The notes beneath the pieces are model-generated. The model was not told the origin of the DNA, did no database searches, and was given only the letters and a program-made list of their open reading frames with translations. Source: Gracilimonas sp031581265 (lineage in GTDB: Bacteria > Bacteroidota > Rhodothermia > Balneolales > Balneolaceae). Taken from it: 54,134 nucleotides of DNA. Shown here in pieces: positions 33,256 through 43,188 of the stretch. Made by a program: the position numbers and the translations under genes. The stretch covers positions 1 through 54,134 of the forward strand of contig NZ_JAVLBQ010000020.1 in assembly GCF_031581265.1 (NCBI RefSeq). The letters are read 5' to 3'. How positions within the stretch are numbered: position 1 is the first letter of the stretch; each line of letters opens with the position of its first letter.

Positions 33256-36200
33256 ATGAAAAGGACATTCGGATATTTTTTAACCATACTTCTCTCAGTA
33301 ACACTAACGGCAGAAATTTTTGGACAGGGCACACAGCTTCTCCGTGAACCAACCATCTCTGAAAACAGCATCGTTTTTGTTCACACCAATGATCTTTGGA
33401 AAGTGGATAAATCAGGTGGCGATGCCATTCGCATGACTTCCAATATCGGGGGTGAATCCAATCCTCACTTTTCTCCGGATGGCAGCATGATTGCTTTCAC
33501 CGGACAGTATGATGGAAATACGGATGTGTATGTGATTCCCGCAGAAGGCGGTTCTCCTGAGCGGCTAACCTGGCATCCATCCACGGATGAAGTAACCGGT
33601 TGGACTCCTGAGGGTGAAGTGCTTTTCCGTTCAACCCGTACGGCTCATCCCACAAAATTTAACCGTATTTGGAAAGTAGCTACCGATGGTGGTATGCCGG
33701 AGCCTTTACTTGTTGAACGGGCAGCACGCGGTGAAATGTCGGAAGGCGGACAATACCTGGCTTATAATCCCATCACCTTTTGGGACTCGGAATGGAGAAA
33801 TTACAGAGGCGGTCAGGCACAGCCTATCTGGATAGTGAACCTCGAAAATTATGAGTTAACTCAAACACCCCGAACCGATAATGAACGTCACACCGATCCG
33901 GTTTGGCATGATGGTTCAGTGTTCTATTTATCCGAAAGAGATTTTGCGACCAATATCTGGTCTTTCAATCCTGAAACAGGAGAAGAACAGCAATGGACCA
34001 TGCATGCTGATTTTGATGTAAAAAGCCTGGATGCCGGTTTTGGTATGATTGTGTACGAACAAGGGGGTTATCTTCACTTGTTAGATCCTGAAACAGGGGA
34101 TACCGAACAGCTCGAAATTCATGTAGCAGGTGATATGAATTGGGGACGACCACGCTGGGAAGAACCAAGCGCGTACAGCCTAACCAATGCAGCCATTTCA
34201 CCTACCGGAAAAAGAGCAGTCTTTCAATTTCGGGGTGAAGTCATCACGGTTCCTAAAGAAGACGGGACGTGGAGAAACCTAACTAATTCCTCAGGTAGTG
34301 CAGAGCGATATCCGATATGGTCGCCGGATGGAAGTCAGGTTGCATGGTTTTCAGATCAAAGCGGGGAATACACGCTGATGATTGGAGATCAATATGGGCT
34401 TGAAGATCCGAAGATGATCGAACTTCCAAACCCAACCTACTATTTCCGCCCGGATTGGTCTCCTGATGGCGAATACATTGCTTATACGGATACCGATTAC
34501 AATCTTTGGTATGTGAATGTAGAATCCGGGGAAGCTGAAAAAGTAGATACGGATGGATACGCCCATCCCAACAGAACCATGAATCCGGTTTGGTCGCCTG
34601 ATAGCAAGTGGATTGCTTATGTGAAATTATTGGATAATCAGTTTAAGGCCGTCCATGTTCATAATGTGGAATCAGGGGAAACACATCAGCTGACCGATGG
34701 GATGTCGGATGCCATCACCCCGGTTTGGAGTGAAGAGGGCAAGTATCTCTATTTCGTTGCAAGTACCAACTATGGACTAAACACCGGCTGGCTGGATATG
34801 AGTTCGTACAACATGCCGGTTACCCGGGCTTTATATATGATTGTACTGAATGACGATGATCCTTCCCCACTGCTCCCCAAAAGTGATGATGAAGAAACAG
34901 GTGAAGCCGAAGAAGAAAGTGAAGAATCAGAAGAAAGTGCTGATACCGAGGTAGTTATTGATATGGACGGTATTGCCATGAGAACGCTGGCGGTTGATAT
35001 CCCCGAGCGCAATTACACCGGATTAATGCCGGGTCCGGGCGGTGATGTTTTTTATACCGAATCAGTTCCCAATGAAGGAACAAGACTGCACAAGTATGAT
35101 CTGAATGCCCGGGAAGGAAGTCTGTTTATGCCGAACTTCAGCGATGGGGTAGTTTCTCAAGATCGCAAGACGATGTTATACCGAAGCGGTGGCACCTGGG
35201 GCATGGTGGATACGGGAACCGGCGAGAAAAGTCCTGGTACCGGCGCGATCAGTATTTCTGGAATACAAGTGAAAGTGGATCCACAGAAAGAGTTCCACCA
35301 AATATTTAGAGATGGCTGGCGCTTTATGAGGGACTTTCTTTATGTCGATAACATGCATGGTGCTCCCTGGCAAGATGTTTATGAATGGTATGCTCCGTGG
35401 GTTGATCATGCCAAGCATCGCACAGATCTGAACTATGTGCTGGATATTATGAGCGGTGAGGTTGCCGTTGGACACTCCTACGTAGGCGGCGGAGACTTCC
35501 CTGACCTGGAGGATGTTCAAGCCGGACTGTTAGGAGCTGATATCTCGCTGCAAAACGGAGCCTATCGCATCGATAAGATTTACACAGGTGAAAGCTGGAA
35601 CCCTGATTTGAGAGCTCCACTTTCAGGTCCCGGCATTGATGTGAATGAAGGGGATTATATTTTAGCAGTGAACGGGGAAGAGATCTCTCCGGATGAGAAT
35701 TTCTACACCCATTTTGAAGGAACCGTAAACCGACAAATTCAGCTATTGGTCAATGATGAGCCCAATACGGAAGGCGCCCGATTAGTGACGGTGGTACCAA
35801 TATCCAGTGAAGGCGGATTGCGAACGCGCGACTGGGTAGAAGGAAATCGTCGCATGGTTGACGAAATGTCGGACGGTCAGCTTGGCTATGTTTGGGTTCC
35901 AAATACGGGGACCGGGGGCTACGAATATTTCAACCGCTACTATTTTGCTCAGCAGGATAAAAAGGGAGCTGTGATTGACGAGCGAAATAATGGCGGAGGC
36001 TCGGCAGCCGATTATATGGTAGATATCATGGCGCGCGAACTGCACGGATTCTTCAACAGCAAAGCCGGAGATCGGAAGCCGTTTACTACGCCCGGCGCAG
36101 GAATCTGGGGACCAAAAGTGATGGTGATTAACGAACGTGCCGGTTCCGGTGGAGACTTGCTCCCATTTCTATTCCGCAAGATGGAAATTGGTCCGTTGGT

Positions 36201-36507
36201 AGGAGCCAAAACCTGGGGCGGATTGGTTGGAACCTGGGATACTCCTCCATTCATTGACGGCGGATATTTTGTAGCACCGCGCGGTGGTTTCTATAACCTG
36301 GATGGCGAATGGGATGTAGAAGGCGAAGGTGTTGCTCCCGATATCGAAGTGATGCAAACGCCTAAAGAAGTCATCGACGGCCATGACCCACAACTTGAAT
36401 CCGCAGTTGAGGAAGCATTGAGGTTATTGCAGAATTATGATGACCCAATTGTGCCAACACCGGAGGATCCGGTTCGCTGGAAACGGCCTGATTATTGGGA
36501 TAATTAA
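33256..36507 (+). CDS. Tricorn-like S41 protease with beta-propeller
   Basis: 1083 residues with an N-terminal signal peptide (residues 1-23). Residues about 30-520 form PD40/WD40 blades (NPHFSPDGSMIAF, YPIWSPDGSQVAWF, RPDWSPDGEYIAYT and others). An acidic low-complexity linker (about 540-570) is followed by a tricorn C1-like helical segment (RDGWRFMRDFLYVDNMHG), a PDZ domain (GPGIDVNEGDYILAVNGEE) and a C-terminal S41 peptidase domain with NERAGSGGDLLPF holding the likely catalytic Ser. Tricorn family enzymes trim peptides released by larger proteases; this one is periplasmic or surface-located. A weak hairpin with a T-run lies 130 bases downstream. Confidence 0.93.
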   Translation: MKRTFGYFLTILLSVTLTAEIFGQGTQLLREPTISENSIVFVHTNDLWKVDKSGGDAIRMTSNIGGESNPHFSPDGSMIAFTGQYDGNTDVYVIPAEGGSPERLTWHPSTDEVTGWTPEGEVLFRSTRTAHPTKFNRIWKVATDGGMPEPLLVERAARGEMSEGGQYLAYNPITFWDSEWRNYRGGQAQPIWIVNLENYELTQTPRTDNERHTDPVWHDGSVFYLSERDFATNIWSFNPETGEEQQWTMHADFDVKSLDAGFGMIVYEQGGYLHLLDPETGDTEQLEIHVAGDMNWGRPRWEEPSAYSLTNAAISPTGKRAVFQFRGEVITVPKEDGTWRNLTNSSGSAERYPIWSPDGSQVAWFSDQSGEYTLMIGDQYGLEDPKMIELPNPTYYFRPDWSPDGEYIAYTDTDYNLWYVNVESGEAEKVDTDGYAHPNRTMNPVWSPDSKWIAYVKLLDNQFKAVHVHNVESGETHQLTDGMSDAITPVWSEEGKYLYFVASTNYGLNTGWLDMSSYNMPVTRALYMIVLNDDDPSPLLPKSDDEETGEAEEESEESEESADTEVVIDMDGIAMRTLAVDIPERNYTGLMPGPGGDVFYTESVPNEGTRLHKYDLNAREGSLFMPNFSDGVVSQDRKTMLYRSGGTWGMVDTGTGEKSPGTGAISISGIQVKVDPQKEFHQIFRDGWRFMRDFLYVDNMHGAPWQDVYEWYAPWVDHAKHRTDLNYVLDIMSGEVAVGHSYVGGGDFPDLEDVQAGLLGADISLQNGAYRIDKIYTGESWNPDLRAPLSGPGIDVNEGDYILAVNGEEISPDENFYTHFEGTVNRQIQLLVNDEPNTEGARLVTVVPISSEGGLRTRDWVEGNRRMVDEMSDGQLGYVWVPNTGTGGYEYFNRYYFAQQDKKGAVIDERNNGGGSAADYMVDIMARELHGFFNSKAGDRKPFTTPGAGIWGPKVMVINERAGSGGDLLPFLFRKMEIGPLVGAKTWGGLVGTWDTPPFIDGGYFVAPRGGFYNLDGEWDVEGEGVAPDIEVMQTPKEVIDGHDPQLESAVEEALRLLQNYDDPIVPTPEDPVRWKRPDYWDN

Positions 36508-36635
36508 TTTAGTGATCCGAAAGAGACCCTGCGAGCGTCCATAGACCTCGCAGCGTTCGGACCACAACGCTCGTAGGACCTACCGGACGCTACGAGGTTG
36601 TTCCCATTGCAACAATCGAGAAATTTTTACTCAAT

Positions 36636-36666
36636 CTTCGTCCATAATTAAGGCGGAGGTTTTTTA
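36636..36666 (+). terminator. Possible rho-independent terminator after the tricorn-like gene
   Basis: CTTCGTC pairs with GGC-GGAG with one bulge and a G-U pair, followed by GTTTTTTA. Distance from the stop codon is 128 bases. The stem is weak. Confidence 0.4.
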
Positions 36667-36685
36667 TTTCAGTTTGATTTGCTAC

Positions 36686-36919
36686 TAACCTGAGTTCGAT
36701 TATAAAAATCAAGAAGTTGTCATCCTGAGCGCTTAAAATTTGTTACTAAAAATAGTTGCTTAACGCGAAGGATCTCAAATCCTCAAATACCTGAGATACT
36801 ATTGTTCTTTTGTCCCGAGCTCTGGATCGCGTTAAACATCGGAAGTATTTGAAAATTATGGTGCACTCAGAGTGACAACTCTAGCTATTTTTAAATCAAT
36901 ATAAATCGAACTCAGGTTA
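36686..36919. repeat. Composite palindromic element 1 (outer ends TAACCTGAGTTCGATT)
   Basis: Outer arms 36686-36701 and 36904-36919 are perfect 16-bp inverted repeats. Inside is a second palindromic unit with ends GTTGTCATCCTGAGCG (from 36716) and CACTCAGAGTGACAAC (to 36879), containing AACGCGAAGGATCTCAAAT and, on the other side, ATCGCGTTAA. The inner unit recurs at 50463-50617 without the outer arms. The outer arms recur at 49745 and 50103 around a different inner unit. No protein is encoded. Confidence 0.9.
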
Positions 36920-37257
36920 TTAAATCTTTTAGTTCATAAGCAATAATCCTGATCATCCTCAAATTCTGAGAATCAAGGCTCAAAAGGAAATTGTATGATA
37001 AGTCCCAAACCCACCCATCACCCCGCTCTCCTTGATTCAAACAAACTTCCCCAATTAGAATGAGCGGAAAGATGGATTAAAATGGGTCCCCGGAAACAAA
37101 TGGAAAGCCTTTATCAACGGAAATCATCTTGGGTAAACTATGAATGGTTAAAAGATTGGGTACGTACTAAGATGTATAGTGTCGAGACTAATATTAAGGC
37201 GAAAGGTTTAATATCAACCTCGGAGTAGTCTAACGATTCTTTAACTTACCCAGCCAT

Positions 37258-37278
37258 CTTCGGCTCAGCGAGCCGAGG
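37258..37278. terminator. Hairpin just past the DUF5916 stop codon
   Basis: CTTCGGCTC-AGC-GAGCCGAGG forms a nine-pair stem with one G-U pair, 10 bases beyond the DUF5916 stop on the minus strand. There is no strong T-run on either side, so termination or 3'-end protection is plausible but not certain. Confidence 0.5.
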
Positions 37279-37287
37279 TACGTTGTT

Positions 37288-39513
37288 TTATAGCATTATC
37301 AAATAGGTGATTTTGGCGACCGCAGCCTGACTGTTCATGATTAAATCTTTGCGGGGGTCGAAAAGGGTTTCGTTATCGCCGGTGAGGTGATAGGAGGTGT
37401 TGAAGACTAAGAAGAGGTCGCTGCCGGGAGTATGGATCCAGTTGATGCGGATGTTGGCTTGTAAGTTTCTGGAAAAATTATCGTATTGAATGAGTGCTTT
37501 GGCAAATAGTTTGCGGCTAACAGCTCCAAGAATAGAGGTTGAGACGGTAGTTGCATCAAATTCACCATTAGCAATCGGGAGATCAATTAATGAATGATTG
37601 ATTCTACCTTCTATGTGCAAGTGTTTAGATTGCCTGAATCCAATGCTTCCATTGAAATCGATCCTGTTACCATTAAAAAATTCACCCATATCAGTTGAAA
37701 CCGTCCCAAAAAGCCGTTGACTTTCATCCGTTCTGATATCTATCCCAAATCGATTAAAGGTATAATCCCCGGCCGGAATTATAGCATCTGAACGAATTGA
37801 AAATGGAGAGAAAAGTCGTTCAAAGTCACGATCAGCAGACATGGTTACACTTTGACGCCGACTGAATTCAGCCCTTACGGAACCCGACCACTGTGTTGTT
37901 TGCTTAACACCGTCTTGTCCTTCAAAATAATCATAGGAAGTGCTGAATTGAAATCTTCTGAGCCCTGATAAAGCATTAATATCTACAGTAGGTTTATAGG
38001 CAAGATTTCCCGTATAGTGTCGCATATTTTGTCTCCTGACAAATCCAAGATCCGGCGCATAGTTTTTACCAACACTGGTAAATGAACTTCCGGCTGAGTA
38101 CAACTCGTTTTCAAACTGTAGGCTTGCATGTCCTGCGGCATCATCAAATGTTTCATCATCATCCCAAACTTTTGTGAACCAGGCATTGAACTCACTGGAG
38201 CTCCAGAATCGGTACTTAGTGTCAAAACCAAGGGCACGGTTATAACCATTTACTTCTTCTACATTTGTGATAATAGAGCCAACAGTGGCACGTGGAAAAA
38301 TATTGGTTCGTATGCGAGCAACCGTATTGTTTGTGGATTGACTTCCAAAGGCCTGCTTCATCTTATCGCCGGTTTCGATATTTAAGGCTCCTATAGAAAA
38401 TCGCCCCACTTGTCCCGTCATTCGGGCCCCGGTAAGAATTTGATCGGTCAACCCAATTCTTCTGGAGAAAAAAGTTTGGGTAGATCGGTTATTTCCGTGT
38501 TCAAAAAGTCCGGCTCGCTCAAGGAAAAACTCCCGTTTCTCAGGAAAGAATAAACTGAAGCGAGACAGATTTAGCTGAACGTTATCTGATTCAACTTGGG
38601 CAAAATCGGTATTCACCGTCATGTCGAGAGTGAGGTTGGAAGTGATGCCCCATTTAAAGTCCCCACCGATATCGTAGGTATAATCTATATCGGTATTTTC
38701 ATTTTGAAGGTCAGGGCGAATCTCCTGTGCACCGGATATCAGGTAAGGCTTGATCTCAATATTGTTCCCGCGGCGAATATTCTTGATCCCTGTTACGGTA
38801 CCGTATTGAGAAGCCGCTGCCAATACTCCAAAACTTCCACCATATTCCATCCCGATAGCCGGCCAAAGAACCCGCTCATTTTTGCGGTTGATCATACGGG
38901 AAAGCATAAGGCCGAATTCTAATTCTTCTCCTTCCGGGAAACGTAATTGCCTGAAGGGAATAGATACTTCGAGCGTCCAGCCCTCATCATCAATCTTGGT
39001 TTCACTTACAAAAACAGCATTCCATGAAAAACTATCGTATGTGATCTTTTCATCCGTAATCAATGCATCATCTTGGGTCCCTAAGGCGTTCATCTCAAAT
39101 AGATAAGCATTTCTGCCTTCTTTAAATGTGTCGATGCCGATGTAGGCGTGATCATCTCTGTTATTACGTCCACCACGCTCAAGGTTTTTGGCACGGATCA
39201 ATTCCGGGTTATCGTCATAAAATCGAAAGGCGAAATAGAGGTTATCCCGGTCGTAGGCGATACGTACTTCGGTGTCTTCGGTAGCAGGAGATCCGTCATC
39301 AGGCCAAACTTGCGTAAAAGTAGTTATCGGGGAGATACCTTTCCATATCTCATCATCTAATTCCCCATCTATGAAAGGAGCTGTTTCGGTAAAAACGGCG
39401 GTAACTTCAAAAGCAGAGGGAGGTGTTACATGGTCTGTATTTTGTGCTGCAGCTATAGAGCAAATACATGAAAGAAATAAAAACAGGAAAGTAAGTAAAA
39501 GGCTTTTCATCAA
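37288..39513 (-). CDS. DUF5916 outer-membrane protein with CBM9-like N-domain
   Basis: 741 residues. A signal peptide (residues 1-23, ending AAAQ) is followed by a carbohydrate-binding-family-9-like sandwich: PFIDGELDDEIWKG near residue 50, DNLYFAFRFYDDNP, and GWTLEVSIPFRQLRFPE. The rest is DUF5916, with LEFGLMLSRMINRKNERVLWP and many alternating amphipathic strands ending in a hydrophobic LIML, the pattern of an outer-membrane beta-barrel. Related genes are common in this phylum, often many per genome; a role in glycan or peptide binding or uptake at the surface is inferred. Downstream hairpin at 37258-37278. Confidence 0.88.
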   Translation of the reverse strand: MMKSLLLTFLFLFLSCICSIAAAQNTDHVTPPSAFEVTAVFTETAPFIDGELDDEIWKGISPITTFTQVWPDDGSPATEDTEVRIAYDRDNLYFAFRFYDDNPELIRAKNLERGGRNNRDDHAYIGIDTFKEGRNAYLFEMNALGTQDDALITDEKITYDSFSWNAVFVSETKIDDEGWTLEVSIPFRQLRFPEGEELEFGLMLSRMINRKNERVLWPAIGMEYGGSFGVLAAASQYGTVTGIKNIRRGNNIEIKPYLISGAQEIRPDLQNENTDIDYTYDIGGDFKWGITSNLTLDMTVNTDFAQVESDNVQLNLSRFSLFFPEKREFFLERAGLFEHGNNRSTQTFFSRRIGLTDQILTGARMTGQVGRFSIGALNIETGDKMKQAFGSQSTNNTVARIRTNIFPRATVGSIITNVEEVNGYNRALGFDTKYRFWSSSEFNAWFTKVWDDDETFDDAAGHASLQFENELYSAGSSFTSVGKNYAPDLGFVRRQNMRHYTGNLAYKPTVDINALSGLRRFQFSTSYDYFEGQDGVKQTTQWSGSVRAEFSRRQSVTMSADRDFERLFSPFSIRSDAIIPAGDYTFNRFGIDIRTDESQRLFGTVSTDMGEFFNGNRIDFNGSIGFRQSKHLHIEGRINHSLIDLPIANGEFDATTVSTSILGAVSRKLFAKALIQYDNFSRNLQANIRINWIHTPGSDLFLVFNTSYHLTGDNETLFDPRKDLIMNSQAAVAKITYLIML

Positions 39514-39604
39514 TAAGTTAGCATGTTGAACTTGTCTTAGACACCAATTTTTGAAATTACTAATTCTGAAATCCTAAGGATTGTAAAAAGAGATAAATAA
39601 AGAA

Positions 39605-40756
39605 CTATGTATTTTTCTTAATAGCCTGCGCTACCTGTTGTGGCACTCGTTCATCGAATGGGCTGGGAATAATTTTATCCGCTGAAAGATCCTCTACACA
39701 ATCTGCAATAGCTTTAGCAGCGGTTATAAACATTTTGGTGCTGAGCTTAGTCAGACGAGCATCCAGTGCTCCGCGAAAAATACCCGGAAAAGCCAATACA
39801 TTGTTGATTTGATTGGGAAAGTCGGACCGACCGGTTGCTACTACTGAAGCACCGGCTTCAAAGGCATCTTCCGGCATAATTTCAGGGATGGGGTTGGACA
39901 TCGCAAAAATCATGGGGTTCCTGTTCATCGTCTTTACCATGTCTTTTGATAAAACATTGGGAACTGAGACCCCGATAAAAACATCCATTCCCCTGACGGC
40001 ATCTTCGAGACTGCCTTTGCGCATTTGTTTATTGGTAATTTCCGCCATTTCTTTTTTGGTATCATTCAGGCTGTTACGTCCTTTATAGATGATACCTCGG
40101 CTGTCGCACATTATGACGTCCTTCACCCCGGCAGCAAACAACAATTTCACAATAGCTACTCCTGCTGCTCCTGCACCATTTATGATTACTCGCAGGTCTT
40201 CCATTTTCTTATTGGTGAGCTTCAGCGCATTGTAGATTCCCGCAAGTGTTACAATGGCGGTTCCGTGCTGATCGTCATGAAAAACGGGGATATCGAGTTC
40301 TTCTTTTAGTCGTCGTTCTATTTCAAAACAACGGGGAGCAGAAATGTCTTCCAGGTTAATGCCGCCAAATCCCGGTGCGATATTTTTCACGGTTTGAACA
40401 ATCTCATCCGTATCCTGCGTGTCTAAAACAATTGGGAAGGCATCAACTCCGCCAAACTTCTTAAATAACACTGATTTTCCTTCCATAACCGGCAGGGAGG
40501 CTTCAGGGCCAATATTTCCTAACCCCAAAACCGCTGAGCCATCACTTACTACCGCTACCATATTGCCTTTAGTGGTGTAGGTGTAGGCTTTTTCTTTGTC
40601 AACGGCAATTTCTTCGCAAGGTTGAGCCACGCCCGGGGTGTAGGCAATGCTGAGATCGTCTTTCGTTTCCAAGGGCATTTTAGGCTCTATGGAGATTTTG
40701 CCTTTGTATTTTTTATGAGCTTCTGTAGCTAATGTAGCGTAATCTTTTTTCGACAT
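39605..40756 (-). CDS. maeB: NAD(P)-dependent malic enzyme (short form)
   Basis: 383 residues. Decarboxylates malate to pyruvate. The two-domain short form is complete: the substrate lysine region around DLSIAYTPGVAQPC (about 33-46), TYTTKGNMVAVVSDGSAVLGLGNIG, the metal-site segment INLEDISAPRCFEIE, HDDQHGTAIV, and the NAD-fold INGAGAAGVAI near 192. The phosphotransacetylase-like extension of long MaeB is absent. Cofactor cannot be fixed from sequence. Monocistronic by appearance, with the M1 peptidase terminator upstream of it on the same strand. Confidence 0.94.
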   Translation of the reverse strand: MSKKDYATLATEAHKKYKGKISIEPKMPLETKDDLSIAYTPGVAQPCEEIAVDKEKAYTYTTKGNMVAVVSDGSAVLGLGNIGPEASLPVMEGKSVLFKKFGGVDAFPIVLDTQDTDEIVQTVKNIAPGFGGINLEDISAPRCFEIERRLKEELDIPVFHDDQHGTAIVTLAGIYNALKLTNKKMEDLRVIINGAGAAGVAIVKLLFAAGVKDVIMCDSRGIIYKGRNSLNDTKKEMAEITNKQMRKGSLEDAVRGMDVFIGVSVPNVLSKDMVKTMNRNPMIFAMSNPIPEIMPEDAFEAGASVVATGRSDFPNQINNVLAFPGIFRGALDARLTKLSTKMFITAAKAIADCVEDLSADKIIPSPFDERVPQQVAQAIKKNT

Positions 40757-40832
40757 AGTGAGTTTAGGTTGATTCGACTGCTAATATAGTCGAAGTCTGT
40801 CTCTTTCGATTTAAATAGAAATTTTATCCAAT

Positions 40833-40860
40833 AAAAAAGGCGTTGCAATTTGCAACGCCT
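40833..40860 (-). terminator. Rho-independent terminator of the M1 peptidase gene
   Basis: On the minus strand AGGCGTTGCAAATTGCAACGCCT forms a perfect 10-pair stem with a 3-base loop, immediately followed by TTTTTTAT. It starts 26 bases past the M1 peptidase stop. This is the clearest intrinsic terminator in the window. Confidence 0.92.
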
Positions 40861-40885
40861 CATTTGATGTCTCAAAAATAAGAAA

Positions 40886-42769
40886 TTATTCGTTCAACAT
40901 TGAAGCGACATCAAAAGAATTATTTTCGAGGTTGACATCCGCCAAACGTTGACTTGGATCTATAGTGATAGTCTTGATATCACTTGAAGCCCGGTCGATA
41001 GTAATTTTGTATTCAGGCTGAACCCAAGGCCAGTCTTCCAATACGGTTCGGCTTATTCCGCTTTCTGAAGGTTTTTCACCGCGCATCATTCGCAGTGGGA
41101 TATAGAATAACTCGCTGCTTCCATCGGTGTACTCCACAACTACATCCAGGGGCATAGGCATAAGGCCAATGCGTTCCATATTAACCACCGTTTTATTAGC
41201 ATCGCCTACTACTGATTTTATACCATAGTCAATGGTTTTGGTGGTTTGAACGAAATATTCGTAGTACCAATCCAGGATCATACCTGATTCTTTTTCCATG
41301 ATCTCTACAAAATCAAGATCAGTAGGATGTTTCAGTTTCCACTCATCGTGATAGCGCTTCATTCCATTTCGGAAGTCTTCCCGGCCTATGATATAACTGA
41401 TTTGTCCCAAAAATACCGCCCCTTTAGAATAAGCTGCTACACTATACGCACGGTTGGTGTTATAATGATCGGCATGTGTTACCATTGGCTCTTCATCCCC
41501 GCTTTCTACAATAAACCGGTAGCTTCGGTAGGAACCGGCGTAAGGGAAATCGGCCCCTCGGTCAAACAAATGATTCATTGTTTCGGCTGAAGCAAAGCTG
41601 GTAAATCCTTCATCCATCCATTCATATAAACTTTCGTTCGTAGCAATCACATTTTGATACCAGCTGTGATACATCTCATGAACCATTACTCCAACCAGGC
41701 TTCCAAGACTTCGTCCACCGGTGATAAGCGTTCCCATGGGATATTCCATGCCACCGTCGCCACCTTGTAAGTTTGTATATTGAGGATACGGGTATTCTCC
41801 AAAATTTTCGTTCGCATATTCAAAGGCACGAATGGTGTAATCTACAAGCTCTTCCCAATTCTGGGTGTATTGGGCATTTTGATCTTCAGAAGCCCCTTCT
41901 ACTACGGCCGGCTGCTGATAGAGAAAGTGCAATTTGGGTCCATCAGGAACCTGCGCGGTTACATGTTTGAAATCAGGATCGGCTCCCCAAAAGAAATCGA
42001 TGACATTTTTAGCCTGAAAGTGCCAGGTCATTTTGTCTCCTGAAGGACGGTTTACTTCGGCTCCTTCCTCTTCATAACCATATCCAATTTCATTTGGATT
42101 TTGAAGGATACCGGTTCCGCCTAATACATAATCTTTGTCGATTGTAATTTTCACATCGAAGTTACCAAATGGAGCATGAAATTCGCGTCCAACGTACTCG
42201 TTAGGATGCCATCCCTGGTGATCATATTCAGCCAACTTTGGGTACCACTGACTCATAGAAAATTCTACGCCTTCAGTGTTATCTCTTCCTGAGCGGCGCA
42301 CTTGAAGTGGAACTTGAGCATCCCATTCCATTTCAAAAGTAGTGGATTCCCCGGGTTGAATGGGATCGTTGAGCTCTACCACCAATACCGTTCCGTCGGT
42401 TTGATATTCAACAGGTTGTCCGTCCTGGGTGAGGGAATTCACTCGTTGATATCCAATCTCGTCATCTTCCAAATGGAGGATTCGGTCCCGAACCCGGCCA
42501 TCAGGATCTTCGATGGTACGAGAGCGAATGTCCATCATGCTATTAGGCTGAAATGCGTTGAAGTATAGATGGTAGTAAACACGATTGAGGACATCCGGGG
42601 AGTTGTTGGTATAAACCAAGGTCTGATTTCCGGAGTATTGATGGTTTTCAGCGTCCACATCAATTTCCATCGTATAATCGACATGCTGCTGCCAATAATC
42701 CCGATTTTGTGCGTGAAGACTTGTTGAAATTAAAATTAGTGTAAGGAATAAACTAAGTAACTGTTTCAT
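40886..42769 (-). CDS. M1 family zinc aminopeptidase, secreted
   Basis: 627 residues with a signal peptide (residues 1-20, ending LHAQ). The M1 exopeptidase motif GGMEYPMG is followed by the zinc site VHEMYHSWYQNVI with the third ligand Glu in ESLYEWMDEGFTSF. The N-terminal beta domain (YSGNQTLVYTNNSPDVLNRVYYHLYFN region) is normal. The protein is shorter than classic aminopeptidase N because it lacks the large C-terminal helical domain. It would release N-terminal residues from peptides in the periplasm or outside. A strong terminator follows. Confidence 0.95.
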   Translation of the reverse strand: MKQLLSLFLTLILISTSLHAQNRDYWQQHVDYTMEIDVDAENHQYSGNQTLVYTNNSPDVLNRVYYHLYFNAFQPNSMMDIRSRTIEDPDGRVRDRILHLEDDEIGYQRVNSLTQDGQPVEYQTDGTVLVVELNDPIQPGESTTFEMEWDAQVPLQVRRSGRDNTEGVEFSMSQWYPKLAEYDHQGWHPNEYVGREFHAPFGNFDVKITIDKDYVLGGTGILQNPNEIGYGYEEEGAEVNRPSGDKMTWHFQAKNVIDFFWGADPDFKHVTAQVPDGPKLHFLYQQPAVVEGASEDQNAQYTQNWEELVDYTIRAFEYANENFGEYPYPQYTNLQGGDGGMEYPMGTLITGGRSLGSLVGVMVHEMYHSWYQNVIATNESLYEWMDEGFTSFASAETMNHLFDRGADFPYAGSYRSYRFIVESGDEEPMVTHADHYNTNRAYSVAAYSKGAVFLGQISYIIGREDFRNGMKRYHDEWKLKHPTDLDFVEIMEKESGMILDWYYEYFVQTTKTIDYGIKSVVGDANKTVVNMERIGLMPMPLDVVVEYTDGSSELFYIPLRMMRGEKPSESGISRTVLEDWPWVQPEYKITIDRASSDIKTITIDPSQRLADVNLENNSFDVASMLNE

Positions 42770-42782
42770 ACTGTATTTTTTT

Positions 42783-43188
42783 ACCGCAGAGAGCGCGAAG
42801 ATTGCGCAATGTACACGGAGTTAAAGGTTGTTTACAACTCGGCGAAAACCGTTTTTAAGTAATTTTGTGTTGAAATTAATAAGTAATCCCAATTTAGATT
42901 CAGATAATTTCAATAATAACTTTGTGATTGACAAATATATCTACTCTATATACAACTTCCATTTAAACTTCTTTATAAACTAACGGAAGTCCTCGCTCTG
43001 TTTCAACATGAAGTCCTTGTTGTTCCAACTCATAAGCCAAGCATTTCTGATAAGCTGACTCAAGTAATCCCGGTCCCAAAGCTCGGTGAACCTGAATAGC
43101 TAAATCCAAAACTATTTTTGATATCTCATTCTCTGTCATGGCAAATATATCTAAGCATTCCTTGCGAAATCTCTGCGTCCTCTGCGGT
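42783..43188. repeat. Inverted repeats flanking the GxxExxY pseudogene
   Basis: Left end ACCGCAGAGAGCGCGAAGATT from 42783 (arm to about 42808). The right arm 43161-43188, read in reverse complement, starts ACCGCAGAGGACGCAGAGATT and both continue CGCAA. They bracket the pseudogene with about 15-25 bases of margin, as expected for a small mobile or formerly mobile cassette. Confidence 0.85.
42821..43139 (-). pseudogene. GxxExxY family gene, inactivated
   Basis: Translation from the ATG at 43137-43139 gives the N-terminal half of a GxxExxY protein (MTENEISKIVLDLAIQVH, then GPGLLESAYQKCLAYEL with the name-giving motif) and stops at 42963-42965 after 58 residues. Past the TAA the same frame continues MEVVYRVDIFVNHKVIIEI, as in intact members. 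After that a deletion of roughly 25-30 codons changes frame, and the family C-terminus is read as KLGLLINFNTKLLKNGF and ends at TAA 42821-42823. So one nonsense change plus one internal deletion. The upstream 24 codons sometimes joined to this frame come from the flanking repeat. Family function is not established; a nuclease-like fold has been suggested. Confidence 0.85.

Larger units (their letters stand above)
36508..37287. other. 780-base repeat-rich spacer, no gene
   Basis: Between the tricorn-like gene and the convergent DUF5916 gene. It holds a palindromic cluster at 36528-36600 (arms related to GACCTCGCAGCGT and ACGCTACGAGGTTG), a possible terminator at 36636-36666, the composite element 36686-36919, and a hairpin at 37258-37278. 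The stretch 36920-37257 shows only short unrelated open frames, the longest about 42 codons at 37100-37228, with no recognisable product. Confidence 0.7.

Noticed and set aside
37100..37228. Short frame of about 42 codons in the tricorn/DUF5916 spacer
   Set aside because: No recognisable product, no signal or conserved motif; possibly decayed coding DNA, but unsupported.
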